NCBI GenBank assembly: GCA_934394985.1 | Contig: CAKRRF010000003.1 | Coordinates: 55,593-119,592, forward strand | Direction: 5' to 3' | Length of the DNA stretch: 64,000 nt | From: an uncultured Marvinbryantia sp. | Lineage (GTDB): Bacteria > Bacillota > Clostridia > Lachnospirales > Lachnospiraceae | In this document: in pieces, positions 24,835 through 35,283 of the stretch | How the letters are laid out: each line of letters begins with the position of its first letter | How positions within the stretch are numbered: position 1 is the stretch's first letter | Made by a program: the position numbers and the translations under genes | Notes under the pieces: model-generated | The model's database searches: none | The model's input: only the letters and a program-made list of their open reading frames with translations | Told to the model about the DNA's origin: nothing

Positions 24835-26672
24835 TGAAAGAAATTATATACTTTTTCTGCTGCCGATTTATTCATGGATTCTGTCTGTTCCAGTTCTTCC
24901 AGCGATGCATCCCGAATGGCTTCCAGCGACTTAAACCGGCGCATCAGCGCCTTTCTTCTGGTTTCTCCGATACCACTGATGTCATCCAGTACCGAATGTA
25001 TCTGTTGTTTTCCTCTCAGAGAACGGTGATATTCGATGGCAAAGCGGTGCGCCTCGTCCTGAATCCTGGTAATCAGATGAAATCCTTCCGATCTGGTGTC
25101 GATGGGAATTTCCTCATTTTGATAATAAAGTCCACGGGTTCTGTGATGATCGTCCTTGACCATACCACATACCGGAATGACAAGGCCCAGTTCATCCAGC
25201 ACACGCAGCGCCACATTTACCTGTCCTTTTCCCCCATCCATCATGATCAGATCCGGAAAACGGCTAAACTTTCCGTAAGCCGCATTTCCCTCCTGCTGTT
25301 CTGTCATGCCATGGGTAAACCGACGTCTCAACACCTCTTCCATGCTGGCATAATCATCCGGTCCTTTTACTGTCTTGATCTTAAACTTACGATAATCACT
25401 TTGCTTTGGCTTGCCTTTTTCATATACAATCATGGAACCGACTGATTCAAAACCGCTGATATTGGAAATATCAAATGCTTCTACACGCATCAGCTCCTCC
25501 AGTCCCAGCCAGTTCCCAATCTCTTTCATTGCCCCAATGGTACGGCTCTCTTCTCTTTTGATCTTTTCACTGTCCTGAATCAGCACCATACGTGCATTTT
25601 TCTCTGCCAGTTCCACCAGTTTTTCCTTGGTCCCTCTCTGTGGCACACGAATAGCGACCTTCCCGCTGCGTTTCGCGCTGAGCCACTGCTCCAGAACCTC
25701 ACGGTCTTCGATCTCTTCCTGCAGCATAATTTCTTTTGGAATAAACGGTGTTCCTGAATAAAACTGTTTCAGAAAACTGTTAATAATCGTACTGCGATTG
25801 TCATGAGGCGCCACCTGCAGATAAAAATGCTCCCGGCCAATCAGCCGTCCATCGCGAACGAAGAACACCTGTACAACAGCCTCTCTGCGGTCTGTCGATA
25901 CCGCAATCACATCTTTATCTTCACCATCGCTTGCGGTAATCTTCTGCTTCTGTGCCACCTGTTTTACACTGTTTAACAAATCCCTGAGTTCAATGGCATG
26001 CTCAAAGTCCAGTGCTTCGGATGCTTCTAGCATCTGACTTTCCAGCATCTGAAGAATCGGTTTATAATTTCCGTTCAGAAACTCCAGTGCCTGCTCCACC
26101 TGTTGCCGATATGCTTCTTTACTGATATATCCCTGACATGGTGCATCACATTGTTTAATATGATAGTTCAGACATGGACGCTCCAATCCGATATCCCGTG
26201 GCAGGTTCCTGTTGCAGATCCGCAGATGAAACAGTTTATTCATCAGTTCGATCGTATCTTTGACAGCTCCTGCACTGGTATAAGGTCCAAAATATCTGGA
26301 TTTGTCTTTTTTCATCGTACGCGAGAAAAGGATGCGAGGGAATTCCTCTCCCACTGTCACTTTTATATAAGGATAGGTCTTATCATCCTTCAGCATTGTA
26401 TTATATTTTGGTCTGTGTTCCTTGATCAGATTACATTCCAGCACCAGAGCTTCCAGTTCTGAATCAGTAACGATATATTCAAACCGACAGATTCTGGTCA
26501 CCATCTGTTCAATTTTGGGGCCCTTGTTCCGGCTGCTTTGAAAATACTGCCGGACACGGTTTTTCAGACTGATGGCTTTTCCCACATATATAATTGCATC
26601 TTTTTCGTCATGCATAATATAAACTCCCGGCTTAGCCGGGAGTTTTTTTAATTCTTCCTGAATATCAAACAT
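24831..26672 (-). CDS. uvrC: Excinuclease ABC subunit C
   Basis: 613 residues. Makes both incisions in nucleotide excision repair. GIY-YIG nuclease at the N-terminus (PGVYIM, then [18 protein letters not shown]), a UVR motif near 200-235 ([19 protein letters not shown]), the second endonuclease domain ([22 protein letters not shown]) and a C-terminal HhH pair ([18 protein letters not shown]). The ATG at 26672 (MFDIQEEL) has GGAG six bases before it and matches the family start; 26684 is possible. A strong palindrome lies in its first codons. It lies 25 bases after the amidase gene. Confidence 0.94.
   Translation of the reverse strand: MFDIQEELKKLPAKPGVYIMHDEKDAIIYVGKAISLKNRVRQYFQSSRNKGPKIEQMVTRICRFEYIVTDSELEALVLECNLIKEHRPKYNTMLKDDKTYPYIKVTVGEEFPRILFSRTMKKDKSRYFGPYTSAGAVKDTIELMNKLFHLRICNRNLPRDIGLERPCLNYHIKQCDAPCQGYISKEAYRQQVEQALEFLNGNYKPILQMLESQMLEASEALDFEHAIELRDLLNSVKQVAQKQKITASDGEDKDVIAVSTDRREAVVQVFFVRDGRLIGREHFYLQVAPHDNRSTIINSFLKQFYSGTPFIPKEIMLQEEIEDREVLEQWLSAKRSGKVAIRVPQRGTKEKLVELAEKNARMVLIQDSEKIKREESRTIGAMKEIGNWLGLEELMRVEAFDISNISGFESVGSMIVYEKGKPKQSDYRKFKIKTVKGPDDYASMEEVLRRRFTHGMTEQQEGNAAYGKFSRFPDLIMMDGGKGQVNVALRVLDELGLVIPVCGMVKDDHHRTRGLYYQNEEIPIDTRSEGFHLITRIQDEAHRFAIEYHRSLRGKQQIHSVLDDISGIGETRRKALMRRFKSLEAIRDASLEELEQTESMNKSAAEKVYNFFH
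26623..26649 (+). repeat. Terminator-like palindrome inside the uvrC 5' coding region
   Basis: Perfect arms ACTCCCGGC and GCCGGGAGT around TTA, followed on the plus strand by a T7 run. That is the shape of an intrinsic terminator facing antisense to uvrC. On the sense mRNA it is a stable hairpin about ten codons after the start, encoding LPAKPGV. Confidence 0.7.
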
Positions 26673-26697
26673 CTCTGTCTCCATATTCTGTCTCTTT

Positions 26698-27978
26698 TTA
26701 TTTGTTGGTACATACACCTTTTTTATTAAAGGTATACTTCTTACCCTTAATGGTTTTGGTAACGTTCAGGTACGGGGTACCCTTCTTATCCAGATAATAC
26801 CACTTGTTGTTATACTTCAGCCAATAATTTGTCAGCAGACGACCGTTGACTTTGCTGAAATAATAGCGCTTTTTCTGAATGGTAACCCATTTCTTTTTCA
26901 TGACGCCTTTTCCGGTGAAATAATATTTGTACTTTCCGATCTTCTGCAGTCCGGTCTTTGCTGCTCCGGTCTTCCTGTCAAAATAATATCGTTTGCCGTT
27001 GATCGTTTTCCATCCTGTCGTCAGCTTACCTTTTGAAGATGCATAGTAATAATGTTTGGCGTATTTCACCAGTCCCTTCATGGTTTTTCCAGACTGATCA
27101 TACAGATACAGGCTGCTTCCCTGCTTCACTACACCTTTCTTTACATCTGTATTATTATTTTCGGTGTTAGTATTTTCTGTATTTTCGGTATTCTTATTCT
27201 CATTACTGCCAGATGCACCTTTTTTACTCAATCCATAATATTTTGCAATTCCTGCTGCATCGGCCTGCCCCAGCTTCTTTATCTGTGCATCCGTATTGAT
27301 ATATTTTTTACAGTCATTTTTATTATTTACAAAGCAATGCTCTACAATAAAACTCGGGATTTTTTTATTAATCGTACTCTTGGACATTCCCCATTTTGCT
27401 GCCTGGGAAGCAGAATAATTGCTTTTCTGTCCAAATACAATGATTCCCAGTTCATCATCAATCCAATATCCGTTATTCTTCAGCCCTACCTGACTGTTCA
27501 ATTCCTTCAGGATGGTACTTGCCAGCGCTCTTGCCTCTTTTGCTGTCTCACTTTTTCTGTCCGGATATTTGCTCTTAGATGGAACACAGCAATAGGCACC
27601 GGTACTGGAATTCTGAGCGTCAGCTCCTGTCGAATTAATATGTAAGCTTACCAGCGCATCTGCTTTTTTTGCCTTGGCTATATTCAGCCGGGTCTCACGA
27701 TCCTGAGCTGGCTGGGATACACTGGTTCTGGTCATATAAACCGTCACACCTTCATAAGTCTCCAGCTCTGCCTTACAATAATTTGCTATTTTCTGATTAA
27801 TGACCTCTTCTTTATAGGTTTTTCCGTTCCAGGTACGGGTTGCACCGGATTCGCTGCCGCCATGTCCCGGATCCAGAACGATAACGACATTGGCCTGTGC
27901 TCTGATCTGAGGCATTACGCACCACACACATACCATGCACATCAACAGTAACCCAATCTTCTTTTTCCACTCTCTCAT
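26698..27978 (-). CDS. Secreted N-acetylmuramoyl-L-alanine amidase with cell-wall-binding repeats
   Basis: 426 residues. Signal peptide (about 1-29, ending IRAQA), then an Amidase_3 zinc domain: DPGHGG near 36, KEEVINQ near 54, SLHINS near 110 and the catalytic VEHCF near 210. A linker rich in N, T and E follows, then a C-terminal array of YYF/W cell-wall-binding repeats ([36 protein letters not shown]). It would cut the stem peptide from glycan in remodelling or separation. ATG 27978 (MREWKKK) has AAGGAAAG; an upstream TTG at 27999 does not. It follows the ftsZ terminator; I could not find a clear own promoter. Confidence 0.88.
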   Translation of the reverse strand: MREWKKKIGLLLMCMVCVWCVMPQIRAQANVVIVLDPGHGGSESGATRTWNGKTYKEEVINQKIANYCKAELETYEGVTVYMTRTSVSQPAQDRETRLNIAKAKKADALVSLHINSTGADAQNSSTGAYCCVPSKSKYPDRKSETAKEARALASTILKELNSQVGLKNNGYWIDDELGIIVFGQKSNYSASQAAKWGMSKSTINKKIPSFIVEHCFVNNKNDCKKYINTDAQIKKLGQADAAGIAKYYGLSKKGASGSNENKNTENTENTNTENNNTDVKKGVVKQGSSLYLYDQSGKTMKGLVKYAKHYYYASSKGKLTTGWKTINGKRYYFDRKTGAAKTGLQKIGKYKYYFTGKGVMKKKWVTIQKKRYYFSKVNGRLLTNYWLKYNNKWYYLDKKGTPYLNVTKTIKGKKYTFNKKGVCTNK

Positions 27979-28027
27979 TTTCTTCTTTCCTTTTTGCAAA
28001 AAATAACACCTTTTGTATCAACACAAA

Positions 28028-28051
28028 AAGAGGCTGCCATAACAGCCTCTT
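28028..28051 (-). terminator. Terminator of the dcw cluster after ftsZ
   Basis: On the minus strand AAGAGGCTG pairs perfectly with CAGCCTCTT around a 6-base loop, followed by TTTTTGTG. It lies 10 bases after ftsZ. Confidence 0.85.
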
Positions 28052-28061
28052 CTATACATTT

Positions 28062-29228
28062 CTATCTTCTCTTTAAGAAATCCGGAATCTGGATATCTCT
28101 TTCCTGCACTTTACTCTCCGGTGCTTTTAATCTTCCAGAACTGCTCTGCATAGACGGCATGGATGTATTCAGATTTGGCATCTTCATAGACTGCATGGAT
28201 GCAGCTGTCTGACTGAACTCTGGTACAATTCTCTTATTTGCCGTTGTCTTTGTTGTCTTCTTTGGCTCTTCCAATGTCATGTCTGTCAGACCTGTAGCAA
28301 TAACAGTGATGGTTGCTTCATCGGCATATGTATCATCATACATAGCACCGAAAATAATATTCGCATTCTCTCCTGCCATCTCCTGTACATAGCTGGCTGC
28401 ATCATTGGCATCCATCAGAGAAATATCACCGGAAATATTAATAATTACATGGGAAGCACCTTCGATGGTAGTCTCCAGCAATGGACTGGCTACTGCCTGT
28501 TTCACAGCCTCAAGTGCCTTGTCATCACCCTTGGCCTGTCCGATACCGATATGGGCAATTCCTTTATCTGTCATAACTGTCTGTACATCTGCGAAGTCCA
28601 GATTGATCAGTGCCGGCAGGTTGATCAGGTCTGTGATTCCCTGTACTGCCTGCTGAAGTACTTCATCTGCTTTCTTCAATGCTTCCGGCATGGTCGTGCG
28701 TCTGTCTACAATCTCCAGAAGCTTGTCATTCGGGATGACAATCAGTGTATCCACATTATCTTTTAACTTCTCAATACCAGCGATTGCATTGTTCATACGG
28801 GTCTTTGCTTCAAAACGGAAAGGCTTGGTAACTACACCTACCGTAAGGATTCCCATCTCTTTTGCAATTCCTGCTACTACCGGTGCTGCACCTGTTCCGG
28901 TTCCGCCACCCATACCACAGGTAACGAATACCATATCCGCTCCCTGAACTGCTTCTTTAATCTCTTCTGCGCTCTCCTCAGCAGCCTGCTGACCAACCTG
29001 AGGCTTTGCTCCTGCACCGAGTCCTTTGGTCACCTTTTCACCAATCTGAATTGTATGAGGTGCTCTGCAAAGATCTAATGCCTGTTTATCTGTATTTACT
29101 CCGATGAATTCAACACCGGCAATTGTCTCGTCTACCATTCTGTTCACAGCATTATTACCTGCACCGCCTACGCCGATGACAATAATCTTGGCTGCTGCTT
29201 CAGCTTCATTTGACATAATTTCTAACAA
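28062..29228 (-). CDS. ftsZ: Cell division protein FtsZ
   Basis: 388 residues. GTP-dependent tubulin homologue that forms the division ring. Nucleotide site [13 protein letters not shown] near 20-32, tubulin signature [11 protein letters not shown] near 108-118, T7-loop residues [10 protein letters not shown] near 210-219, and the conserved C-terminal peptide [11 protein letters not shown] that binds partners. The start is a TTG at 29228: GGAGG lies seven bases before it but nineteen before the next ATG at 29216, and homologues begin MLEI. It has its own promoter besides readthrough from the cluster. Confidence 0.96.
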   Translation of the reverse strand: MLEIMSNEAEAAAKIIVIGVGGAGNNAVNRMVDETIAGVEFIGVNTDKQALDLCRAPHTIQIGEKVTKGLGAGAKPQVGQQAAEESAEEIKEAVQGADMVFVTCGMGGGTGTGAAPVVAGIAKEMGILTVGVVTKPFRFEAKTRMNNAIAGIEKLKDNVDTLIVIPNDKLLEIVDRRTTMPEALKKADEVLQQAVQGITDLINLPALINLDFADVQTVMTDKGIAHIGIGQAKGDDKALEAVKQAVASPLLETTIEGASHVIINISGDISLMDANDAASYVQEMAGENANIIFGAMYDDTYADEATITVIATGLTDMTLEEPKKTTKTTANKRIVPEFSQTAASMQSMKMPNLNTSMPSMQSSSGRLKAPESKVQERDIQIPDFLKRR

Positions 29229-29284
29229 GGTACTTCCTCCTTCTGTCCTTCTGTCCGACGACAGTATTTTCCACTATTTCTTCT

Positions 29285-29313
29285 ATCATATAGGTTTTTT
29301 TTTCATTAATCAA
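29285..29313 (-). promoter_or_regulatory. Internal promoter for ftsZ
   Basis: TTGATT (29308-29313), 17 bases, TATGAT (29285-29290) on the minus strand, between ftsQ and ftsZ. It allows ftsZ expression separate from the cluster promoter. Confidence 0.75.
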
Positions 29314-29337
29314 GTATTTTTTTTGATTCGCGGCTAT

Positions 29338-30387
29338 TTAGTTTAAAATATAGGCTCCTGTATAAGGATCTATATAGCCGTAACCGTCAGAAATGATCTC
29401 TCCGTCATCTCCCAGATACATCTGATCCATATTATTGGTCACGTTACCGCTAGCATCCGTATAAGTATCGTTGCCGCTGGCATCTGTGGAAAACGTACCG
29501 CTGTTCTCACTGTATCCGTTCTTTTCTTCGCTCTCTTCTGTACTTTCTTCTCTTTCTGCATCTGCTGAGTTTTCATCACCGCCTTCTTCGGCAGTGCCCT
29601 CCGGCTGATTTACATTCATCAGCAGTTCTTCTTCTCCCTTTTCTCCCTTCTTGAAGGTGATGGTCGTAGTACCTGCTGTGTAGTTTTCCATATGCAGCGT
29701 TCCGGAAAGTTCTTCCATCTGTGGCATCAGTGCCTGCAGGTTAGAAAGCTTCTCTTCCATATAAGAATTATCCCCAAGCATAACTCTGTTATTCGCAAAA
29801 TATAAAATCAGCTGCTGTTTGTCATCATAATGAATTTCTTTTGGAATAATTCCATTCTGGCAGAGAATCTCCTGTATCATCTGAGCTTCGGATATAATAT
29901 CTTCCAGAAAATCTTCCTCGGCCACCGGTATCTTTTCGGACACTTTTGGTTCACTGATGGCAATTCCAGAATAGGCCGGAATTCCTTCTCTGGTCTCCTG
30001 CGAAATCTCAACTACCACACCGTCTTTATCAAAATATACCATAGATCCGGAATACATCAGATATCCCACAATACTCTTTTCATATACTTTAATCTGCACA
30101 TGATACGGATTGATCATAGAAACATCTACGGCACTTAAAAAAGTCAGATTTTCTGCCGCATCCGGCTGACGGTATTTCCAGGTCAGATACAGGGAATTTT
30201 CGCTTAAAGAATCTGACATAACCATTTTCTGGATCTCGTCTGCGGAATAATATTCGTTTCCAGTCACATCCACCTGGCGGATATGAAACAGGCCAAATAC
30301 AATAAACAGCCCTATCACGATGATACTTACCAGAATCATGAATATGATGTATATTGGTTTTCTTGCTTTTTTCTTCTGTAGCTGCAT
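29338..30387 (-). CDS. ftsQ: Cell division protein FtsQ/DivIB
   Basis: 349 residues: short basic cytoplasmic start, one membrane segment (about 12-35), a POTRA domain starting at FHIRQVDVTGNEYYSADEI, then the beta domain. The last 90 or so residues are acidic and low complexity (EEGGDENSADAEREE, DASGN repeats), ending GYIDPYTGAYILN. It bridges early and late divisome proteins outside the membrane. AAAGGAG precedes the ATG. Position between murA and ftsZ fits. Confidence 0.87.
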   Translation of the reverse strand: MQLQKKKARKPIYIIFMILVSIIVIGLFIVFGLFHIRQVDVTGNEYYSADEIQKMVMSDSLSENSLYLTWKYRQPDAAENLTFLSAVDVSMINPYHVQIKVYEKSIVGYLMYSGSMVYFDKDGVVVEISQETREGIPAYSGIAISEPKVSEKIPVAEEDFLEDIISEAQMIQEILCQNGIIPKEIHYDDKQQLILYFANNRVMLGDNSYMEEKLSNLQALMPQMEELSGTLHMENYTAGTTTITFKKGEKGEEELLMNVNQPEGTAEEGGDENSADAEREESTEESEEKNGYSENSGTFSTDASGNDTYTDASGNVTNNMDQMYLGDDGEIISDGYGYIDPYTGAYILN

Positions 30388-30415
30388 CGTTTTTACTCCT
30401 TTTTATGCTGGCACT

Positions 30416-31699
30416 TTATCCGCCGGATATTCGGATCTCTGCCCCAAGTTCTTTCAGATCGCGGTCAATCTGCTCGTAACCTCTTCTGATATAATCATCC
30501 GGTTCAATCTCACTGACTCCCTCTGCCGCCAGCGCAGCCAGTACAAGTGCGGCTCCGCCCCTCAGTTCACGTGCCTTCAGTTTTGCTGCTTTCAGCCCAG
30601 AGCTGCCTCGTACAAAAGCCTGATTCTGGCATATTTCTATCTCTGCTCCCATTTTTCTCAGTTCTCTGGCAATCACAAAACGATCTTCAAAGACATTTTC
30701 TCTGATATGACATTGCCATTCCGGAATTGCCGCTGCTGCCGCCATCAGCTGTGACTGAAGGTCAGTAGGAAAGCCGGGGTAAGGTGCCGTATCTGTCCAC
30801 AGCTCCTGCGGCCGTATCTGCCTGCAGTCTGCCCAGAGTATCTTTCCGGTATGTTTCGGATAACGTTTTTCTTCTTTCATTGACAGTATTACGCCTGCCT
30901 GCTGTAAAAGCTCCAGCAAGGCTCCCAGCGACTCTGCCGGAACCTGATGGAGACAGATGTTGCCTTTTGTGGCCACCGCTGCCAGCAAATAAGTTCCTGC
31001 CACGATTCGATCCGGCATCAATGTATATTCACTGTCCTGCAGTTGCTGTGTTCCGATTATTCTGACTGTATTTTTTTCCTGCTGTATCTGTGCCCCTTTG
31101 CCAGAAAGAAATCTGCACAGTTCCCCGATCTCCGGTTCTCTGGCACAGCATCTGCATTCTGTCACTCCCCCTGCAAGCACTGCAGCCAGAATTGTATTTT
31201 CAGTAGCTCCCACACTTGGAAAGCTCATTGAAACCCTGTTTCCCCTTAACCTCTTACTTCTAAGTATCATCCGGTTGTCCTGACAGAGCACTTCTGCTCC
31301 CAGCTTTCTCATGATATCCAGATGATAATTCACCGGTCTGTTTCCAATGACGCATCCACCTGGGAATGGCAGAATCACTTCTCCCATTCTTCCCAGAAGA
31401 CTTCCCATCAGCAGTACCGAGCCCCTCATTCTGGCTGTCAGAAATGCATCCGGCTCCGTCTTTCTGATCACACTGGCATCAATATACATGGTATGATCCC
31501 GGAACTCAGTCTGACATCCCAGATCTTCCAGCAGCATTCTCATACAGGATACATCTGCGATATCCGGGCAATTATGAAGAACCGTGGTTCCTTTATGCAG
31601 CAACGATGCTGCCATCAGTGGCAATGCTGCGTTTTTGGCTCCCTGTATTGCAGTTTCTCCGAGAAGCGGCTTTCCTCCTGCTACATGAATTCTGCCCAT
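30416..31699 (-). CDS. murA: UDP-N-acetylglucosamine 1-carboxyvinyltransferase
   Basis: 427 residues. First committed step of peptidoglycan precursor synthesis, adding enolpyruvate to UDP-GlcNAc. Catalytic C116 in FPGGCVIGNRP, the fosfomycin target residue, is present, as is K22-N23 in GAKNAALP. Active-site aspartate region TDLQSQ near 305. GCAGGAGG precedes the ATG. It occupies the place where many cluster orders have murG between ftsW and ftsQ. Confidence 0.92.
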   Translation of the reverse strand: MGRIHVAGGKPLLGETAIQGAKNAALPLMAASLLHKGTTVLHNCPDIADVSCMRMLLEDLGCQTEFRDHTMYIDASVIRKTEPDAFLTARMRGSVLLMGSLLGRMGEVILPFPGGCVIGNRPVNYHLDIMRKLGAEVLCQDNRMILRSKRLRGNRVSMSFPSVGATENTILAAVLAGGVTECRCCAREPEIGELCRFLSGKGAQIQQEKNTVRIIGTQQLQDSEYTLMPDRIVAGTYLLAAVATKGNICLHQVPAESLGALLELLQQAGVILSMKEEKRYPKHTGKILWADCRQIRPQELWTDTAPYPGFPTDLQSQLMAAAAAIPEWQCHIRENVFEDRFVIARELRKMGAEIEICQNQAFVRGSSGLKAAKLKARELRGGAALVLAALAAEGVSEIEPDDYIRRGYEQIDRDLKELGAEIRISGG

Positions 31700-31733
31700 T
31701 CTATGCCTCCTGCATCGGGAGTACTATAGATTA

Positions 31734-32831
31734 TTATATGCATTTTTCATGATTCTGCCACTGACTTACCGAAAGGGCAATCCCCATCTCTGTCAGGAGA
31801 AACAGGGACGATGTTCCACCATAACTGACAAATGGCAATGTAATTCCGGTATTCGGTATCGAATTGGTCACCACTGCCACATTCAGAATCACCTGTATAG
31901 CTATATGCGCCATAATCCCGGCTGTCAGAAATGCGCCAAGTCTGTCTCGGGCATGTGTGGCAATCACCATAAGACGCCACAATACTATTCCAAATAAGAT
32001 CAGCAGCAGCATAGCTCCTATCCAGCCTGTTTCTTCACAGATGATGGAAAAAATCATATCATTCTGTGCTTCCGGCACAAATCCCAGCTTCTGGATTCCC
32101 TTTCCAAACCCTGATCCAAACAAGCCACCTGATCCGATGGCATACAGCCCCTGAATCGTCTGAAACCCTTTTTCGTGTGCCTCAGGATTTTTCCAGATGG
32201 CCAGTCTCTCCAGACGATACTGTTCCATCATCAGAAACAGTGCTGTAAAGCCCGCTCCTGTCAGTCCAATCCACAAAAACTGTGCATATCCCGGTCTGGA
32301 TACAAATGCCAGCATCACAGCAATCCCCAGAATAATGATGGCTGTACTCAGGTTGTTGGTTCCCACCAGTGCCACAATCGGCAGAACCAGAATCATACAC
32401 AGAAGTAACGACCCCAGATCATTTCCTGTCTTTTCTTTTTTACTGATGATACCTGAAAGAAACAAAATCACCGCCGGCTTGGCAAATTCAGAAGGCTGGA
32501 AAGACAGCGGTCCTATGGACAGCCAGCGTCTGGATCCATTGTAAGCATCTCCTGCCAGCAACACCAGCCCGGATAATACACAGGCACTGATATAGGCAAT
32601 TGGTGCAAATCCTGCTATCTGATGATAGTCCATTTTGGAAATCAGTATCATAGCCAGAATACCCGGTATCGTTGCCAGCAGTTGTTTTTTCAGATAATAA
32701 CAGCTGTCTGCAAATCTTACCTGCCCATTATAGGCACTGGCGCTGTAAAGTATCAGCAGTCCTGATACTTCCAGTACCAGAACTGCGATCAGAAGCATAC
32801 AATCCTGCTTTGCTGCTTTTAAGGCTACCAC
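31734..32831 (-). CDS. ftsW: SEDS peptidoglycan polymerase FtsW/SpoVE
   Basis: 365 residues with about ten membrane segments. SEDS family features are LLILYSASAY near 25, GSRRWLSIGPLSFQPSEFAKP near 98-118, GLFGSGFGKGIQKLGFVPEAQNDMIFSIICEE near 235-266 and PFVSYGGTSS near 335. It polymerises septal glycan with a class B PBP. The start is uncertain: a GTG at 32831 gives the usual N-terminal length but its AGGG is only two or three bases away; an ATG at 32798 has AGGA well placed. The gene begins in the frame of the murD stop codon. Confidence 0.9.
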   Translation of the reverse strand: MVALKAAKQDCMLLIAVLVLEVSGLLILYSASAYNGQVRFADSCYYLKKQLLATIPGILAMILISKMDYHQIAGFAPIAYISACVLSGLVLLAGDAYNGSRRWLSIGPLSFQPSEFAKPAVILFLSGIISKKEKTGNDLGSLLLCMILVLPIVALVGTNNLSTAIIILGIAVMLAFVSRPGYAQFLWIGLTGAGFTALFLMMEQYRLERLAIWKNPEAHEKGFQTIQGLYAIGSGGLFGSGFGKGIQKLGFVPEAQNDMIFSIICEETGWIGAMLLLILFGIVLWRLMVIATHARDRLGAFLTAGIMAHIAIQVILNVAVVTNSIPNTGITLPFVSYGGTSSLFLLTEMGIALSVSQWQNHEKCI

Positions 32832-32852
32832 TTCCCTGTTTTTTGTATCACA

Positions 32853-34214
32853 TTATTGCTTCAGCTGATACACCAGCTCTTTAAATCTTTTTCCCCTCAC
32901 TTCATAGTTAGGGAACATTCCCCAGCTTGCACAGGCCGGAGAAAGAAGTACTGCATCTCCCGGATTGGCATGTTCCGCACAAAATGCCACAGCCTCTTCC
33001 AGAGAGTCAGTCAGAACCACGTCGTTAAAACCGCAGTTCTTTGCTGCTTCTGCGATCTTTTCTCTTGTCTGCCCCAGCAGAACCAGATATCTTACTTTTC
33101 CATCAAATGCACGAATCCATTCTTCATAAGAGGAATCTTTATCATAGCCGCCCCCGATCAGAAGTGTCGGACGATCCATGGCCTGAATGCCTTTAATTGC
33201 CGCATCCGGATTGGTTCCCTTGGAGTCATTGTAATATACCACGCCGTTTACGTCTGTCACATATTCAATTCGGTGTTCTACCGCTTTGAAACGAACCAGT
33301 ACATATCGGATATCTTCCAGGCTGATGCCATAGGCAAGTGCCATGGCCACTGCTGCACAGACATTTTCATAATTGTGTCTGCCAGGCAGATTCAGTTCTT
33401 TCACACTGCAGATCGTGGTGATCTTTGTGCCGTCATTGTATTCCATCATCTCTTTGTTCAGATAGATGCCCTTTTCTAATGTACGCAGACTGCTGAAAAA
33501 TATAACCTGACATTTCAGAGTTTTTCCAAATTCACGCAGTACTTCGTCTTCATAATTCAGAACGCAGGTATCTTTTTCTGTCTGGTTCTCTGTAATCAGT
33601 TCCTTTACCCTGATATACTCTTCCATCGTATGATGGCGATTCAGATGATCCGGTGTAATATTCAGAATTGCACTGACCTTCGGATGGAACTTCTCGATCG
33701 TCTCCAATTGAAAGCTGCTGATTTCGGCTACTGTCACAGACTGTTCTTCTGTCTTCTCTGCAATCTGTGTATAAGGAATTCCAATATTTCCCACAATAAA
33801 TGCAGATTCTTTTGCATGCTGCATAATAGCTCCCAAAAGACTGGTGGTAGTAGTCTTACCATTGGTACCTGTAATAGCAAGCACATCCCCCTTGCTGTAT
33901 TCATAAGCCAGCTCGATTTCTCCCCAGATCTTCAGTCCGGCGTCTCTCATACGGTTGACCAGTGGAAGGTCCGTTGGTACCCCTGGACTTAATACAACCA
34001 GATCAAGCATCTGAATCTGTGCTTCGGTCAGATCCCCAAGAATGATCTCGGCTTTGCTTCCTTCTGGCAGCTTTTCCCGGATTGTTTTTTCTTCCAGCTG
34101 TGTATTTCCGTCAAATAATACCGGACACGCACCCTGGTCTTCCAGCAGACTGGCTGCTGCAATTCCACTGATACCGGTGCCGAATACCAGTACTTTTTTA
34201 TTCTGTAAATTCAT
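32853..34214 (-). CDS. murD: UDP-N-acetylmuramoylalanine-D-glutamate ligase
   Basis: 453 residues. Adds D-glutamate (supplied by MurI, encoded in this window) to UDP-MurNAc-Ala. Uracil-binding FGTGISGIAAA near 11-21, ATP loop ITGTNGKTTTTSL near 115-127, NITPDHLNRH near 188, and KGTNPDAAI near 318. The ATG at 34214 follows GGAGG by seven bases; a longer frame at 34226 lacks a site. Confidence 0.95.
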   Translation of the reverse strand: MNLQNKKVLVFGTGISGIAAASLLEDQGACPVLFDGNTQLEEKTIREKLPEGSKAEIILGDLTEAQIQMLDLVVLSPGVPTDLPLVNRMRDAGLKIWGEIELAYEYSKGDVLAITGTNGKTTTTSLLGAIMQHAKESAFIVGNIGIPYTQIAEKTEEQSVTVAEISSFQLETIEKFHPKVSAILNITPDHLNRHHTMEEYIRVKELITENQTEKDTCVLNYEDEVLREFGKTLKCQVIFFSSLRTLEKGIYLNKEMMEYNDGTKITTICSVKELNLPGRHNYENVCAAVAMALAYGISLEDIRYVLVRFKAVEHRIEYVTDVNGVVYYNDSKGTNPDAAIKGIQAMDRPTLLIGGGYDKDSSYEEWIRAFDGKVRYLVLLGQTREKIAEAAKNCGFNDVVLTDSLEEAVAFCAEHANPGDAVLLSPACASWGMFPNYEVRGKRFKELVYQLKQ

Positions 34215-34251
34215 GTTTGCCTCCAAATTTTACCACATATCTAAATAATAA

Positions 34252-35211
34252 CTATAATCCATACAGACAGATCAGACAGAGCAGTGCTGTCACTACTGTA
34301 AACAATGCAACAATCTGTGTCTCGGACCATCCGCATAACTCAAAATGATGATGAATCGGCGCCATTTTGAAAAAACGCTTTCCGCCGGTTTTCTTAAAAT
34401 ATGTCACCTGAATGATAACAGACAGCACTTCAATCAGATAAATCAGTCCAAATACCGGGATCAGAATCGGGATCTGCAAAACATAGGCTGTACCTGCCAC
34501 AAATCCTCCCAGTGCAAGGGAACCGGTATCTCCCATAAATACCTTTGCCGGATGCGAATTGAACATCAAAAATCCAAGCAGCGCTCCTGTGACTGCTGCT
34601 GTGATCGGTTCAATACCTGCATTGGTACCAATCGCTACCACCGTAAAGAATACTGCTACCATAGTGGTCACGCCGGTAGCCAGTCCATCCAGACCATCCG
34701 TAAAGTTGACTCCGTTTACCGTACCAAGCACCACAAAATATACCAGAGGCACTGTAAGCCACTTGCAGTCAAAATACATGCCATGCGTAAATGGCAGCAG
34801 CATAATCAGACAATCCGGATCTACTACCAGTATGTACACTACAAATATGGTCGTCACTACAATCTGCAAAAGAAACTTCTGCTTTGGCATCAGACCGTCA
34901 GATCTGCGCAGTACCACCTTCAGGTAATCATCCAGAAATCCTATAATTCCAAATCCCAGTGTCAGAAACAGAATCGGAATGATTCGCGGATATCTTCCCA
35001 CAAACAATAAAGAGGTAATCAGTACACTGATCAGTATGATCAGACCGCCCATCGTCGGTGTTCCTGCCTTTTTCAGGTGTGACTGTACGCCCTCTTCCCT
35101 CTCTGTATTCCCGATCTTCAGTTTTCTTAAAAATGGAATCACAAATGGACTCAATAATACGCTTATTGCAAAAGCAATAAGTAACGCCAGAATCACTTCT
35201 ATGCTTATCAT
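34252..35211 (-). CDS. mraY: Phospho-N-acetylmuramoyl-pentapeptide transferase
   Basis: 319 residues, ten membrane segments. Transfers the MurNAc-pentapeptide phosphate to undecaprenyl phosphate, forming lipid I. Motifs: GTPTMGG near 50, FLDDYLKV near 95, NFTDGLDGLA near 175, FMGDTGSLALGG near 230 and the histidine cluster APIHHHFE near 285. GGAGGAAG precedes the ATG at 35211; an upstream ATG at 35271 is not preferred. Confidence 0.95.
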   Translation of the reverse strand: MISIEVILALLIAFAISVLLSPFVIPFLRKLKIGNTEREEGVQSHLKKAGTPTMGGLIILISVLITSLLFVGRYPRIIPILFLTLGFGIIGFLDDYLKVVLRRSDGLMPKQKFLLQIVVTTIFVVYILVVDPDCLIMLLPFTHGMYFDCKWLTVPLVYFVVLGTVNGVNFTDGLDGLATGVTTMVAVFFTVVAIGTNAGIEPITAAVTGALLGFLMFNSHPAKVFMGDTGSLALGGFVAGTAYVLQIPILIPVFGLIYLIEVLSVIIQVTYFKKTGGKRFFKMAPIHHHFELCGWSETQIVALFTVVTALLCLICLYGL

Positions 35212-35283
35212 TTTTTCTTCCTCCAAAAGACTATATATATGAATTATACGTCTTTTTATAGTATCTGGCAACTGAAAGTTGTC

